Part shown: positions 23,601-39,000 of the stretch, piece after piece
How the letters are laid out: every line of letters begins with the position of its first letter
Numbering within the stretch: the stretch's first letter is position 1
DNA from: Saccoglossus kowalevskii
Lineage: Eukaryota; Hemichordata; Enteropneusta; Harrimaniidae
NCBI RefSeq assembly: GCF_000003605.2
Contig: NW_003107089.1
Span: forward strand, 491,772-551,076
Length of the DNA: 59,305 nt
Reading direction: 5' to 3'
Made by a program: the position numbers and the translations under genes
Notes under the pieces: generated by a model
Databases searched by the model: none
The model's input: only the letters and a program-made list of their open reading frames with translations
What the model was told of the DNA's origin: nothing

Positions 23601-26600
23601 TTACTACAAAGAAAATATATAAACTTAGTTTTCTAAACGTAAATAAAGTGGAAATATATCTCTATATGGTATTATATTTAATATCTTAATCTGAATATTT
23701 GTGGCGTTCGTTTCAACCCTTCGTGTTTACCCATTTTTCTGCAATTTCACAAATACACTATAATGTGCATCAAGTAAGCGTCAATGATCAAATTATTATT
23801 TAGGCAAAGTGTTGTTGTTCATAGAGGGCGCTCTATTAGATGCGTATATACGTACGACATTTAATGACACTGTTGTAGCTACAGGGAATGTGTGCACATC
23901 ACATTCCACCACTGTGACAGTACATTTATGTTCTATTGTGAATTATACCTTTTGCCCTTCTAATGAATGTTCACATTGAAAACTACTTGACACGTTTTTG
24001 TCAGGTTACAAAATATCGTAGTGACTACCTTGCAAAAGCGAACACTGTCCCTGTGAATAAATTATTTCCATGCTCCAATTTTCAATCCTTCTTCAATGCC
24101 AAATTGACTGACTGATAAACTAGCACTTTTTCGGTTTTTGAGTAGGCGCTGAGCGCTCATTATCATCATTCTCTGTTTTGATTATTTTTTGTTATAATTT
24201 GTCTGTTAAATATCTATATTGCACACACAGTCGTAGACAATCTTCCACCAAGATTAAGTTACATACAAATTTTGGACATTTCTTGAATATATTGACCAAA
24301 AACTTCATTTCTGTATCCAAACTCGACCCCATTGGATATTTGTGTTAGGAGTATGTTTGACAGTTCTCCGCAAATTCTGTTCTGTTTTTAAATGATATAA
24401 GATCCGACAATCAGACATTTTCGCCAGCCAAGGTTCATTTATTCGGCCCTGGCCTCCCCATTATACCGGGTTCGTAATGACGGCCATGGAAGACCGACTT
24501 TAGCAAATCCGTTGAAATCGAACGATGATGGCAGATAATATGGCATAATTCGAATGAGCGAACCGAGTTACGTCAGCTGTCACATTTTTTGTTTCATTGT
24601 CATTCATAACTATTAATTTTTTCTTCGTTCTTTTGAAATATCCACCCATGATAAGTTTGTAGTGCAATAGATCACGTAATTAACAAGTGCTTTAATGAAA
24701 AAGTGGTTCGTATTATACCCACCTTTTTGGTTGTTGGAACTGAGCTGTATTTTTTATATCTTGCCCACTAATTAGAAAACAGGAGTTTTAATTTATTCTA
24801 TATTTTGCATGTTTCACGATTTTTGGACTGCAATATTTTTTTCAGGCTTGAAACATACGTATTATAAACTAACGTCATGGTAATTGAAACAAATAATATT
24901 TACTAAAGATGATTCACATGATGACTATGAACAGACAGAAAGTATCGTTCTACCCCAAATGTTTGGGACAAACTGTTACACAACTTTCAATACCAGGGTG
25001 TTATGAATGGGCGCCATCAAGCGATCATATTACATATATGAGAACTACTTAGTTTTTCTGTATATATTATCGCATCTCTTTTTAAGGATCATGGAGGCCT
25101 TTATCATGAATTTTTCCTCACACAAAATTATTTTTTTTCCTTTAATTTCCAAACAAAAGTTTTGGATGTTTCCGGCAATTCCACTCTACCTTTCCTTTTC
25201 GTCATATACGCTGGCCGTTCTCATGTGCTTTGCGGGAAGGCTATGTGACAATTTTGCCTATGAGAGCCATCTGTGTCGAAATTAAAGTCGGCTTTCGTTT
25301 GTGCAGTTCAGGGGTCACAATCTTGCCCGGCAATCAGTCAGCGGGATTACCTTGACAACGGGCGTAATACTAGGCAGTATTACGAAATATTGCGAGGCAA
25401 AACCAAAATACCGACAGTTCAGCTTTTCTTGATGTTATGGTGTACGCAGTGTGCATTTTATTGAGACTGTAACCAGATCTATTTGGTGTAATGGCTGTCC
25501 CGTGATCAATTGTAAGTTAAACTCACTGTCCTACATAATGTTTTAATCAACTATATGTCATTTTCAGAAATATATACACTCACTGCCACCCTCCAACGCC
25601 GCAGCAACGTTGACAGTCCGTATATTTGTGAAAATTAACATATAGTCGGTAAAAACCGAATATACGCGTGGTGGTAGTTAAACGTGTTTGATGACGCATT
25701 AATAATGACACTAGATCTAGTTACACAAGGCCGTGTCAACCACCGACGTTTTGTCGTGGAGTCCGATATTGTTCTTTCTCCGTCTATTATTATTTCTACG
25801 CCTAACCGATAGTCGTTAAGTCTCCGGCCAGTGCCCCACCCCACCACATTGAAAAGGTCTGTACGTATGCGCCACAATTTCGATCCCGTTTTGGGGATTT
25901 TCGGCTATTTTTAACAAAATGTTTTTTTGAGCAGAAAAAGAAAGTGGTTGGTTCAGTGTTCAGCCAAAAAAAATTAAACGTCGATTTTGTTGGACCCAGT
26001 TTTCAACTAGCCATGTATGTAGAACCCTACTCCAAATATAGGTGACCCCCCCCCCCGGCCTAAGTGGGGTAGTACCCTTTTGTGGCACTTGGGATTTACT
26101 TTAGTTACATATTTGTTATCGACAGTATTAGGATAATACAACGAAATCAAGATAGAGTTATACAACTATAAGTGGCACTATCCTGACAATAGAAATAAGT
26201 TGCCTGTATCGCCAGCCTAAACGAAAATGAATTTGAACAATGTTTTAGATACATGTATACCGCTTCACACAATCCTTTTTGTATTTGATTTGTGCGCATT
26301 TTAATTGTATTCACCGTAAGTATTTAACGATAACATCAATGACAGAATTATGAATGCAAAAATGGGGCCCATACCTACATTAGATTCGGGTAGACCGTAC
26401 ATCAGAGATTCTGTGACACAAATAGCATACATTATTTGACGGGAAACTCGAATCAAATTTACATTTGAGGTGACAATGGATACTTGCTCTTAATCGGCAC
26501 CAAAACATCTGTCGCAAACGCAATAGTTCAGCAATTTGTCGAGTCAATTTAAACGCGGTTTTAAAATCTACAAACTAATCAACATTTCTGCGGTCGATAT

Positions 26601-27029
26601 CTATGCCAACATTTTATTATGCTATTCAAATAAATTCTAATAGTGAAATATTTCAAAATAATGTTGAATACAGTCTAAAATAACAGAGAACATTTTCTCA
26701 CCAACTCAACGAAGGGACCTGACCTAAACAAATGAATTCATATGGCCTGGATTCCGCTCATCCCATTAAAAAGATTTGAAAAAAACAACAAAAAAAACAT
26801 GGCATTTTACCGTAAGTATTTTTGACGCAAGCCAGGATTGAAATAGTAGTCCTGTTAAATATACCCATATTCTTTGTCCCATCATGATGAAGAACAATAA
26901 CAATTCAGTAAAAATGTCCTCACTATTTATTTTTTTCAGATTTATTTTGTCTTCTCATTGGTCATTCGGACAATCACAGAGTGGTGTTTACATTATTAGT
27001 TAGTACTATTTACAGAGAACAGGATTACC
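23601..27029. other. Intergenic, no gene supported
   Basis: No open frame with credible splice sites or recognisable domains. A poly-C run (GACCCCCCCCCCCCGG) lies near 26043-26058. The 92-aa frame at 25007-25285 is hydrophobic but has low-complexity AT-driven composition and no flanking support. Confidence 0.5.
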
Positions 27030-30000
27030 ATGACCACATATATTCATCACCTTATACTTATAATTTCCTACCATACAGTTGGTAAGTTGATGAACGTTTT
27101 TGGTATCAGCACCTTTTCACCATCTGCTTGCTAGATACTTAAACTGCAAGGACAATACACAGAAAATTAAACTTATAATTTAATTAATAATTGTTCCCGC
27201 TTTTTCTTTATTACTTCTCTTCCATGTTCGTGTTTTTTTTTATTTTATGATATTGATTTTTTTAATTTTTGCGTTAATATTTATATAACATTGAATCTTA
27301 AATCTTTATATTCACATTGTTTGTATAAAAAACATTATTTGTTTCAATTGACAATCCATCTATATAAAATAGACAAGATTATAAAAGTTGTAATATGGTT
27401 TACCTTGCAGTCACCTCACAACGATGCGAATCGAACTGGTTAACTTATGCACAAAGGTGTTTTCTCTTAGAAGAAGCAGATCAACCAGTCACGTGGTATG
27501 AAGCCACGCAAGCCTGTGAGAATAAAAATGCGTACTTGGTTGTGATAGAAAGTCAAGAAATCAATGTAAGCTTACACATGTTCATCTCTTTTATAATAAG
27601 CTTCACTTGTACAGAAATATGTTCATGTATTTTGTTGACATTTTATTATGAGTTAGATTCAACATTCAGTTTTTTTACGATCAATGTTTTTTTAAACGAA
27701 ACTGAAATTTCATCATTTCTCAGGCACAACGCTGAAAGGCCCGTTCTAAATACAACAGTTTGTATTACGTTTACTTGAATTCAAAAGCATAACTATATTT
27801 TAAGGTGATGGACGCCGCGATACGCGTGTTAGAATATCACGTGAATAAACAATGTATTTACACGTATTATATATGTCGTATGAGACACATATCGACCACG
27901 ACGCTGCACATACCCGACAACAATCACCTATTGCATTTACATGATTAATTATATCCAATAGCCTAGAGATGCCCAAACATTGACAGGATGCATTGATGTC
28001 GCACATCATAGTGCTATAGTGTAATCAGCGTCAGCTGTCATGTCAAAGCGCCCCATACAGACAGCTTAAAGTGCACGTATTAGTACTACCAGAGCGAACA
28101 ACGCCCCCATGTTGTGCTAAATCGATCACATAAAGCCCGTTTCATTTTTTTCTTTACTATAATTTTTAAGTCATTCCTGCGTTTGTATGTAAATTCATAT
28201 TGGCACGAATTAATCCAGTATAACAATCTTCAGTATAAACGCAGTACATAGAACTTGCCTACTGGGGACGTGCCCACGAAATGGGTCTCGTTTTGGGGAT
28301 TTTAGGTATAAGTATCGGTCTTAATTCTGGTCAAGATAGTATAAATATCGGTAATATTTTTCCGAATTGGTATAAATAACCTGAGCATTGTGTTATTAAT
28401 ATGCTCTTATGTAAGTGACAGAGTTGTTTTTTTATGTTCAAAATACATACTTTAATAAATCAATATACAATGCAACTGTTGGCTTACATGCTCTTCTAAT
28501 AGAGCAAATACGGTAACTGTTTTATTTGCAATAACAGTGATGACAGAAATGATGCTTTGGTATAAATATGGGTATAGATTTTGCCACTATCCAGGTATAA
28601 AAATGGTCTTACTTTTGAGCACTCAGGGGCACCTCCCTACTCAGCTATGTATCAACTGCCCCCCGGAAACACGCATCCAACTTCATTTTAATTTTATTTC
28701 CCAGAGCTTCCTCCAGGAGTTGGCTACAATGAATTACTGGATTGGTCTCCATGACATTGGAAATGAGGGTACTTTCACATGGATTGATGGCGCAATATTA
28801 GACAACAAGGCATATACGTAAGTTATCCATTAGTATTACTTTATAGAGGGGGATAGCTGGTACAGTTTTACAGGAAATAAAAAGGGCTTTTTACAATTTA
28901 CAAAGAAAAAAAGACGTTTTTACAGTTCACAGTGAAAATTGAATGTTTACAGTTTACAGAGAAAATAAAGGTTATTTTACATTTTACGTAAAATTAAAAA
29001 AAAGAAAACCAAGAAAATTCTTGTACGTACCGAAAAAATTACACATTTTTACGACGTACGAACAAAATATTTGATTGATTACGTTGTACGTCTAGCCTGT
29101 GATTACAGAATTACGGAATTTATTTTTTCAATTTACGTTGTACGAACAAAAAAATATTGCAATTACGTTGAACGAAAATAACCCTTGCCCCCCTCTTTAT
29201 AGTAAACAAGCTTCTGGGGGTATGGAATTTGTATACTGCACCAGACTATGGGGAACATGTTGTTGTCTGATGAGGTACAAAATACGCAGAGACAATCTAC
29301 ATTCTTGTTGCACATTTATAACGCATATTTACTTAAATATTAATTTAGTCCAACAACATACATTAACATGTATTTATAGAGATTAACAATAATATTTATT
29401 TTCTTGTATGTCAGAAACTGGGACTCAGAACAACCTAACAATTTGGACAGCGGTGTCGGCGAAGACTGCACTGAGATGCAAATAAATGGTAGATGGAATG
29501 ATAAATCATGTGACGACACATCGACATTGGATGGTTACATATGTCAAAAAGCAATGGGTAATTTGTTCATTTCCCCAGAGGAAATGGCATCAATTACTAG
29601 ATTAAAATCTGTATACAGTGTTCTCCTATATTGTACTCACTAATGATGTTTGTTTAAATACTGCTTATATAAATTCAAAGAAATACAATTTGTACAACTC
29701 AGTTTAGTGTGTAATGTCAGTGCTACCCATACTGACGTGATGTAAACTGTGGTTAGTAGCTAGAAATTCAATGTTTGATTTTGTTTTATACATAGATGTT
29801 CCAATAAGATGTGACGAAGACAATGGGTGGATGTCCGTTAATGATAGGTGTTACAAGTATAAAGACACCGTTAAAACGTGGGAGGACGCAAAGCAATGCT
29901 GTGAGAAAATGGGTGCGGACCTCGTCAGAGTACAGAACCAGATTGTACAAGACTACGTTACTCAATTAACAACAATAACTTCACTGTGGATTGGACTCTC

Positions 30001-33000
30001 AGATAATGTAAGACAATTACGTTACTTTATTCTCCAATCATGACATGATCATGCTGCATGTTAAACATCACTATTTGATGCATTTTTGAACAGAAGACGG
30101 CGAAAACTAAAAATCAAAAATTAAGGAGTTTGTAGAAAACGATTATAGCCTTAACATTTAAAAGTACTTTGGAGATGGTCTCAGAGGTCATGCACAATTA
30201 ACATACATTAGCATATAAGTTGTAAGCATAGTTCCAGAAGCTGTTTATTTTCACAAATGTGCGTTACTTTTTACACGTTGAGAAGAGGTTCACAATTGTA
30301 AACTATAGGTGCGTCATTTTCGAGGCATCAACTCGATGTTAATTGGAAGCATATATACAAGGCAGAATTCGATACACCAACAAAAACATCTCAACGAACA
30401 TGCTGATCTCTGATTGGTATGTCGGTTAGGTGTTTGGGGTGGGTTTGCGGTGCATTGACTGTCGATTCAACTTGGCTTGTATTGTGACATATGCATGAAG
30501 CATCTATGTAACCCTGTCTGTCACATGGAAACATTATAATTCAGTGTCAGGTATATAACTATGACTAAATTTGCATATAAATTAGGTGATATAAATGGCG
30601 AATTGCAGAATACAACATAGTATAGTATTTCATTGAGATTCAATAAAACATATACAATTGCATTTTCTTGTAGTGGCTCAAGAACAAGTGATGGTGAATT
30701 TGGGTAACAACCTTGAATCAACAACGAACTGTAATTTTGTATTCAATATTGGGTCTGCTTTATAAAAGAATAAAGTATTTATAGTAACAAATATTTTTTT
30801 GGAATATACTCATAACATTTGTACCAAATGCCATTTATATATATTGTAAATTATATAATAACACGGTTGTTTGTGGTCAATGACCTTTACCGAACGAAGT
30901 TAAAAAAAATGTAAAAACACAAAACGTGTAAAATCACCAATTTAATTGTAAATTTCAATTCCTTGCAGATTAGTGACCAAAAAGGAGAGTATTCATGGGC
31001 CAATGGATCACCAATATCTTATACAAACTGGGCACTAGATGAACCACGCAATAAGTAACTATTTTATTTATTTAGTTTTATTATTTTCCTATTGTTTACT
31101 TCACACGATTTTCTTTTTCCTGTCTATCCTATATTTCACATTCCCAATAATTGCTCTAAATAAACCATTTGTAACTCAAAACGATATATTATCACTTTTT
31201 GCTTATCCAACTTTACACAAATTAAACTATGACTACACGTTCCCTCGGAAGTTGCATTTATTCGTGTTAATCAACAAACATTTGGTATATTTTTTTGTGA
31301 TAAACAACTTTCAAGTACATCTGTAGTGGTGTGCTTTGTAAGTCCTCAATATGACAAATATAGAACATTTCTTGTTCCATAATACTGTCAATGCATACTA
31401 TAGAATGAATACATTTATAGTGATGATAATGAAATCCAGATATTTGCACTGCGCTCTCCAAGTTCTGTCAAATAGACAGTGAAGTAAACCATTATCTTGT
31501 TTTCATTGTGTAGTGTCAATAATTTTTGACGCCCAATAATGCCAAATACATCGCTTTTTTTTGCTAAAATGTTGGCTGGTATTTGTCTTGCCAAATTATG
31601 TCTTAGATATATTACTTTACTATTATTTGAGACCTTTTTAACAATTCATGTTATATGCGTTGTTTCAGTGCTTTTATTCTTATTTATTTATTACCAGGCA
31701 TTAGATGCATTGTTAGGTTATATCTTATATAATCTAGATTTTCAATGGGAACAATTGTAATAGTCACGGTATGTTCTTATAATCCTCGGTTCAAATATTA
31801 CACTTGTATAAGCATATTTTATTTAATCTAGTTCCGCAGACAACTGTGTAACCGCCAAATTATCTAAGTGTGGTCAGTGGATCACGGCGTCGTGTGCGAC
31901 AAAACTACCATTTTTGTGTGAAAAACCTGAAGGTAAGTTCATATGACAATTGTCAACATATTCTGAAATGTCAGAACATTAGCTTATAGTTGATTCAGAT
32001 ACAGAGATTGAACAATATTTCGTTATTTTGATGATTCAGATAATGATTATGACTATAATATCAATCATTAATTGTACTATAGCATAATCAATGACCATCA
32101 CTCATTAAACACTATGAGAGTAATGGCCACTATAATTACGTTTGATGACGGACTGGTTATTTGTCTTCATAAATAGAATATGTCAGTACCCAAATAAAGA
32201 GGTTGTTTTACTTTAATCAAATTTTGAGAAAGTAATTCTACTTGTCAATGTTTGGTCTATGTAAACAGGTTCATGTGCACCTGGATGGAAGATATACAAG
32301 GGTCACTGTTATCAATACCAAACACAAGTTTCCTCTTCCTGGATCAATGCCAAATATACTTGTGATACGCAAGGAGCGTATCTGGTCACCATAGACACGT
32401 AAGTCATATGTGGTTTACTTAGAAACCATGCCTTCACGATTTCTTCATTAATTTAGAAATAAATAAATAATTTCTAAACAGTATTATGTAGAATAAATGC
32501 ATTAAGAGGTATAAGAAACTGAGACAAATCAACTATAAATTTCTGTTTTGCAAATTTTTGCAAATATACATGATTGGCTTCTGAAAATCACCCTGTTACA
32601 CAATTTTGTTAACAATAATATGTCTATAACACAGTTAATGAAATTAAAGATATTTTTCCGATCATTGTTTTCCAACCTATATTTTATTGTTAGACCCAAT
32701 ATGCCAGCACTGTACATGATAGTTCATTTGTTCAAGTTAATACAATCATGAGCTGGAGGGATTACAAGATGGTATAGCAAACATTCTGATTTCGTTTGTT
32801 GTTTTTCTGTGTTCCTATCTTCCTTCTATGTACACATTATCTGAGAATTAAATAAAATCATAATATGATAATAATTTCTTTATATTATTTCACACTGAAG
32901 AAAAGCTGAGCAAAACTATCTCATAAGTGAGTACTCAGCAGAACGTAACAACATTTGGATTGGCATATCTGGTAAGTCTGATAAACCCAGATATTATTAA

Positions 33001-36000
33001 ATCTTTATTACAGGATATAAAATTGAAAAGTTCCTACATCTCATATGAAAAAAAACAAAAACAACAACAATATATATAAATAAACAAAGAGAAAAAACAA
33101 ATATATAAAAAAAGACTTGACTTATAAATAAATTCATTGTTCTAACAATTAATAATACAATTTCCTCGAATAGACACCAGAAGTGATGGAGAGTTTGCTT
33201 GGAGTAGTGGCTGTCCTGTATCGTATACTAACTGGAATGAGGCGCACCCACTTAATATGTTTGGACAAGAAGATTGTGGTACAATTTTTACTGGTGAGGC
33301 ATACATAGTTAATCATGATTGCGATATCATACTAACAGACGTAACCATATAAGTTGTTCAGCGCGTGAAACTGATCCACCCGTTGGCAGCGTGTGTAGAA
33401 TATTATTTTGAAAACTAACTGTAATAATATTGTCTGCAAAACCTTTGCAACATTGTTCTGTAATCACAGTCGTTAAATATACATCAGTCGATTCAAATAT
33501 CTCAGTTTGTTCAAAAATAATTAATCACATTTATACTCAGGGGCATCAAAAAGGATACATATCGGCAGATTAAAGGTTGGGACAAGCTTTGACCTATTGA
33601 CATCGTTCCCTTAAATTTTAAAGGTGGGTATTCTGGTGAACGTAAATGGCGAGAAGACGGACGCTGTGGACATGAATACCCGTACAACGGAGAACCTGCT
33701 GAGTGTGATCCAAATCATGGCAAACCATGTTGTTCTTCAAATGGATTGTGTGGAAATACCGAAGATCATTGCATGTGTGCCACATGTACTGACTACACTC
33801 AAATATATGGTTAGTGATGATGTGTTTTGATTTCAATTCTTCAGATTTCATCTTAATAATCAGAGGGTCTATATAATCTCGCATTTATATTGTGTAAACA
33901 TCATGTACAACATGCCCAGCCGTTATTCAAATTAACAATCCAAGAACACAAAATACATGATTGACAAACAATATGTGAGTGATAGTTCGTCAAAAGTAGA
34001 AATAAAGTAGAAATCCAATAAATCCAATCAAAAGCAAAAATGCAAAACATAACAAAATCATCTCATTATTAAGTGTATAACAATTGATTTTAAAATGGTC
34101 ACTAAAGCAATGTTTTCATTCTACTAGGGATTGGCCAGTGGAGTGCATCAGATTGCTATCTTCAGAGAGGCTTTATTTGTGAAATACAAGCTGGTAAAAC
34201 ACATGTGTGGTTTCATAGATACTTAAGTTTGTTTGTCTGTGCGTGGTTGATAATGTAATGAAATGTGTACCAGATCATTTTTAATCAGTTATTCAGACAT
34301 CTTTCTACTGTGTCTATATTCGTCTTATAAACAATAGTTAAACTTCTGACTAAATGCTACAGCTACAATTAGCAAACACTCGGTGGGAATAATTGTGTGT
34401 GATATTGCATAGCTATCTAGTGAATCAATCAAATCAATTCAAATCCAATTGTCCAACCTTTGTTCATTCACAGATATTGATCCAACATCGCCAGTTCAGT
34501 CGGTTGTAGATGTGCACTGTGATGTGGCATGGGACCTTCACGGTGACTACTGTTATTTATTTGAAACTAATAAACTTGCCTTTCACGAGGCAGAAGCTGC
34601 TTGTGAACAAATGGATGCTAAATTGACAAGCATATTGAACTTATCAGAGCAGAAATTTATCAGTGGTGGGTAGTATTTTACTTACTGAATTATGGCACCT
34701 CTTTTGTTTTCCAAGATTAAAAACAATCCATTGTGTAATCTATTTTTCTGAGAGAGTTAATACAAATTGCATAATCTAATTTTCACATTTAGGTCGAATT
34801 GACAATCGTCGTACTCCAATGTGGTTTGGGTTGCATGACAGAAACCACGAAATGCAGTGGGAGTGGACAAGTGGAGACGAGGTAAGTCAATAACTCACTT
34901 CATTATTCAATAGATTTGACCTTGTCCAGTTTCCCACGCCAAAAATTGTAGTGTTACTGTTTGAAGCAGATTATTACTAACTAAATATATTTGACCTGTC
35001 CATATATTCGTATATAGTCAGGTGTTAGGTTAACTACAAATTTGAATCAAAGTTTGTACTTTTTATATGTATTTTATTTTCGTCACAATCATGCAAAAAC
35101 AAGAAGTATTCATTCACTTACTGTGTTGTTTAATTCCATAGTATAGCTTCACAAACTGGGCTGATGGGGAACCCAATAACTATTTCCAAGTAGAAGACTG
35201 TGCTCATATAATTGTAGACGAATCAAGGAATGGTGAATGGAATGACATCACTTGTGATACTGATTTAGGATATATCTGTAAAAAGAGAAAATGTGAGTAT
35301 ATACAAGTAAATGGTGTGTTATCCGTCTATTTCACAGTTTGGAAATTAGCTAAAATGTTGTTACGTCAAGGTAATCGTGACCCGTCCAGAGTGACATTCC
35401 AGCATTTGGACAATCCGGACATCTGTCCACGTCTGTGTGTGTGTGTGGGGGGGGGGGAGTTGTCATGAAACAACAGAAAGAAGTAATAAGAGTTTGTTGG
35501 GGTCCAATATTTTAAATCAATATCTCTTGGGTGTAAGGTAAATATGACTTCACTATGTAAATCGACAGATTATCACCTGATCAATTTTACTACGTTAAGC
35601 CATACTTACCTTACACCCAAGATATATTGATTTAAAATATTGGACAGTGTACAAAAACTTACCAAGGATGCGTGTAATGTGGTCGGAACCCAAGAACTAC
35701 AACATTAGTTGATCATTTAATCCAAGTCGAAAGGGGCACACAATATAAAAACCCGCACACAACTATTAAAAGAAGTAGGATAGACTTTGGGTTCCAAATT
35801 ATTATTTTTGTTATCTAAAAAGATAAAACACATGTTGCCAACAGTTTACTGAAGGAAATGTTTCAAGCGGCGAAATCCTTGTATTCATTTGAAATGTTAC
35901 TACTGGGGGGTACTATGCAAATAGCAAATAACACAAGGGGACCTAAATACAAGTTGAAAAGTGAGCACATAAAAAGTTTTTAGCTCAGGATCCGATACTA

Positions 36001-39000
36001 GTTTTTTCTGCTTTCCTGTGCTATGATGTACTTGTGCACACCACCATTTCAGCATGTAAACTGTAAAATAGGGTAATAGTATGTTTCACTCTTTGGCTAA
36101 TGATTCTATGGCATGTGCCTGTGTTCTGTTTCCTGCTCGTATAATATTCAAACACCTGTCTGGCATTGCCAGATGACAGCTTTTAATTCGATCCCCTTCT
36201 CGCTGCACCCTGTCCATGACGTAAGCAACTATTGTTGTGTTGTTGCAGAGAACTATAACTACTTTTCTGTTGAGAACAAACATCCCCAATATGTTTATGG
36301 GTCGCATCACTCCCTGTGTGTTCCATCTCACTAAATTTCACATCCATGAGTTGATGGAGTGATCTGCAATCCCTGCCAAATATTTTGTCCACCCTCCCGT
36401 ACCGAGCGGGTAGCTTGTCTCCCTATAAAAATTGCCTATTTTGCTAATAATTCCACTTCCCGCACTATCACATTTGCATTTAGTTAATCAGCGGGTAGAC
36501 ACATTGATAATTAATTTCTCATTAATAAAGGTTGGTTGTCAAACATAATCATGGGACCATCTCTATTTCGGATGTGTTATAGCCCATTAATGGTCTTCCT
36601 TGCCACCAAATGTTCGCCTAATGAAACTCAAAATCATCGTCATGTAATAGTCAACAATTTATTACCAGTAAAATGGGAGGGAGACTGTGCATTGTAATTG
36701 CTTGTTTTATTATATTTTTATGATTTGTTACAGATGAGGGCGTTTTCACAGCTCCTCCACCACAAGTGCGTAAGTGAATTATATATAACTCATTTATAAA
36801 TACTGGTAACCCATTCATTACTTCTTGTAGCCATATATTAATACTGGTAACCAATATACCAGTACTTGTAACACATTTATTAGTACTGGTAACCCATTTA
36901 TTAGTATTAGTAACTTATTTATTAGTACTAACCTAATTAAAAGTACTGGTAACCCATTTATTGAAACAGGTAACCCATTTATTAGTAATGGTAATCCCTT
37001 TATTAGTATTGACAACCTATACAATATATAGTAAGGTTATATTGATTCTGGTAACCAATGTATTTGTACCAGTAATCCATGTATTGGTGATGACAATGGT
37101 AATACACACTAGTATATTCCTACTAGTAATTAGTCCTAGTATACCATGAGTTACTCCTTGCCAAGGGTACATTGATTTGAATTCCGCAGATGCCAGTAGT
37201 AAAAAGTTCTTTTCATCCAAGGTGCAAACTCAGCATTTTGCAGCAGCGCACAACGAGGTTGGCTTATTAATTAAGCTCTGCCGAGCGTCCCACCTCGTTG
37301 TTGTCATATAAATATTAGTTTAGTTGTTATTTGTAATGATAACACATACACTGTTACTGGTAAATATTTTTTGGTACTGGTAACTAAGATATTAATACTA
37401 ATAAATTGTAATCCATATTAGTATCGCTAACCGACACTTTAATTCTGTCAATCCTGTATTGTATTGTAATGATAACCCATACATCGATTATTTTACGTCT
37501 ATGATAATGCTATTTCAAACCATCTTTTTGGCGACAGTGTGGCGAATTTGCATCAGATTTCCTGATATTGGTACTGGTACTGGTAACATATATCTAAATA
37601 TCAGTATTAGTAAACCATATAGATTGCTGTATCACTGGGTTTCTTTTTTTTAATTAAGGTTACCAATCAACAGAATCAACAGAAACAATATCATCCAACA
37701 AAACGTGTCCACAATGTGGTACATGGACGGAAAATGAAGACCACTGCTATATCATTATCAAGATCGAAAAAAACTGGCCAGAAGCATGGTTTGAATGCAC
37801 TAGATATGGCGGTTATTTATTGACTATTAGCAGTCAAGAGGAAAATGATTACATTCATAGTATACTAAAGGGTGATACAGGGAATTTGTGGATTGGTTTA
37901 AAAAAGAACATACTTGGTACGTTATAAGGGTGTATGATTGGACCATTCGAATTAAATCAACGTCTTCTCACTTAACCTCCCACACAGTATGATTGTACGC
38001 TTCCACGTAAATCAATGTCTTATCACCTAGCCTCCCACACAATATGATTGCATGTTTCTACATAAATCAATGCTTTATCACCTAGCCTTCCACACTGTAT
38101 GATTGCACGATTCAACGTAAACCAATGTCTTATCACCTTGCCTCCAACATAATATGATTGCATGATTCAACGTAAACCAATGTCTTATCACCTAGCCTTC
38201 CACACAATATGATTGCACGATTCAACGTAAACCAATGTCTTATCACCATGCCTCCAACACAATATGATTGCACGATTCCACGTAAATCAATGTCTTATCA
38301 CCTTGCCTCCAACATAATATGATTGCATGATTCAACGTAAACCAATGTCTTATCACCTAGCCTTCCACACTGTATGATTGCACGATTCAACGTAAACCAA
38401 TGTCTTATCACCTTGCCTCCAACACAATATGATTGCATGATTCAACGTAAACCAATGTCTTATTACCTAGCCTTCCACACTGTATGATTGCACGATTCAA
38501 CGTAAACCAATGTCTTATCACCTTACCTCCAACACAATATGATTGCATGATTCTACATAAATCAATGTCTTATCACCTAGCCTTCCTCACAATATGATTG
38601 CACGATTCTACGTAAATTAACGTCTTCTCACTAAGCCTCCCACAGAATATGATTGCACGATTCGACTTAAATCAATGTCTTCTCACTCAGCCTCCAACAC
38701 AGTATAATTGCACGATTACAAGTAAATCAATGTCTTTTCGCTTAGCTTCCCACACAATATGATTGCGCGATTCGACTTAAATCAATGTCTTCTCACTTAA
38801 CCTCCCACACAGTATGATTGTACGATTCCAAGTAAATTAATGTCTTATCACCTAGCCTCCCACACAGTATGATTGCACGATTCCAATTGAATCAATGTCT
38901 TCTCACCTAGCCTCCCACACAGTATNNNNNNNNNNNNNNNNNNNNNNNNNNNNNNNNNNNNNNNNNNNNNNNNNNNNNNNNNNNNNNNNNNNNNNNNNNN

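Noticed and set aside
25007-25464. Hydrophobic 92- and 63-codon ORFs
   Set aside because: No splice context, no recognisable motif and phenylalanine-rich AT-driven composition.
33624-33830. ORF reading MGILVNVNGEKTDAVD on the + strand
   Set aside because: A shifted frame over the hevein-like exon; the phase-consistent frame is the one joined to exons 10 and 12.
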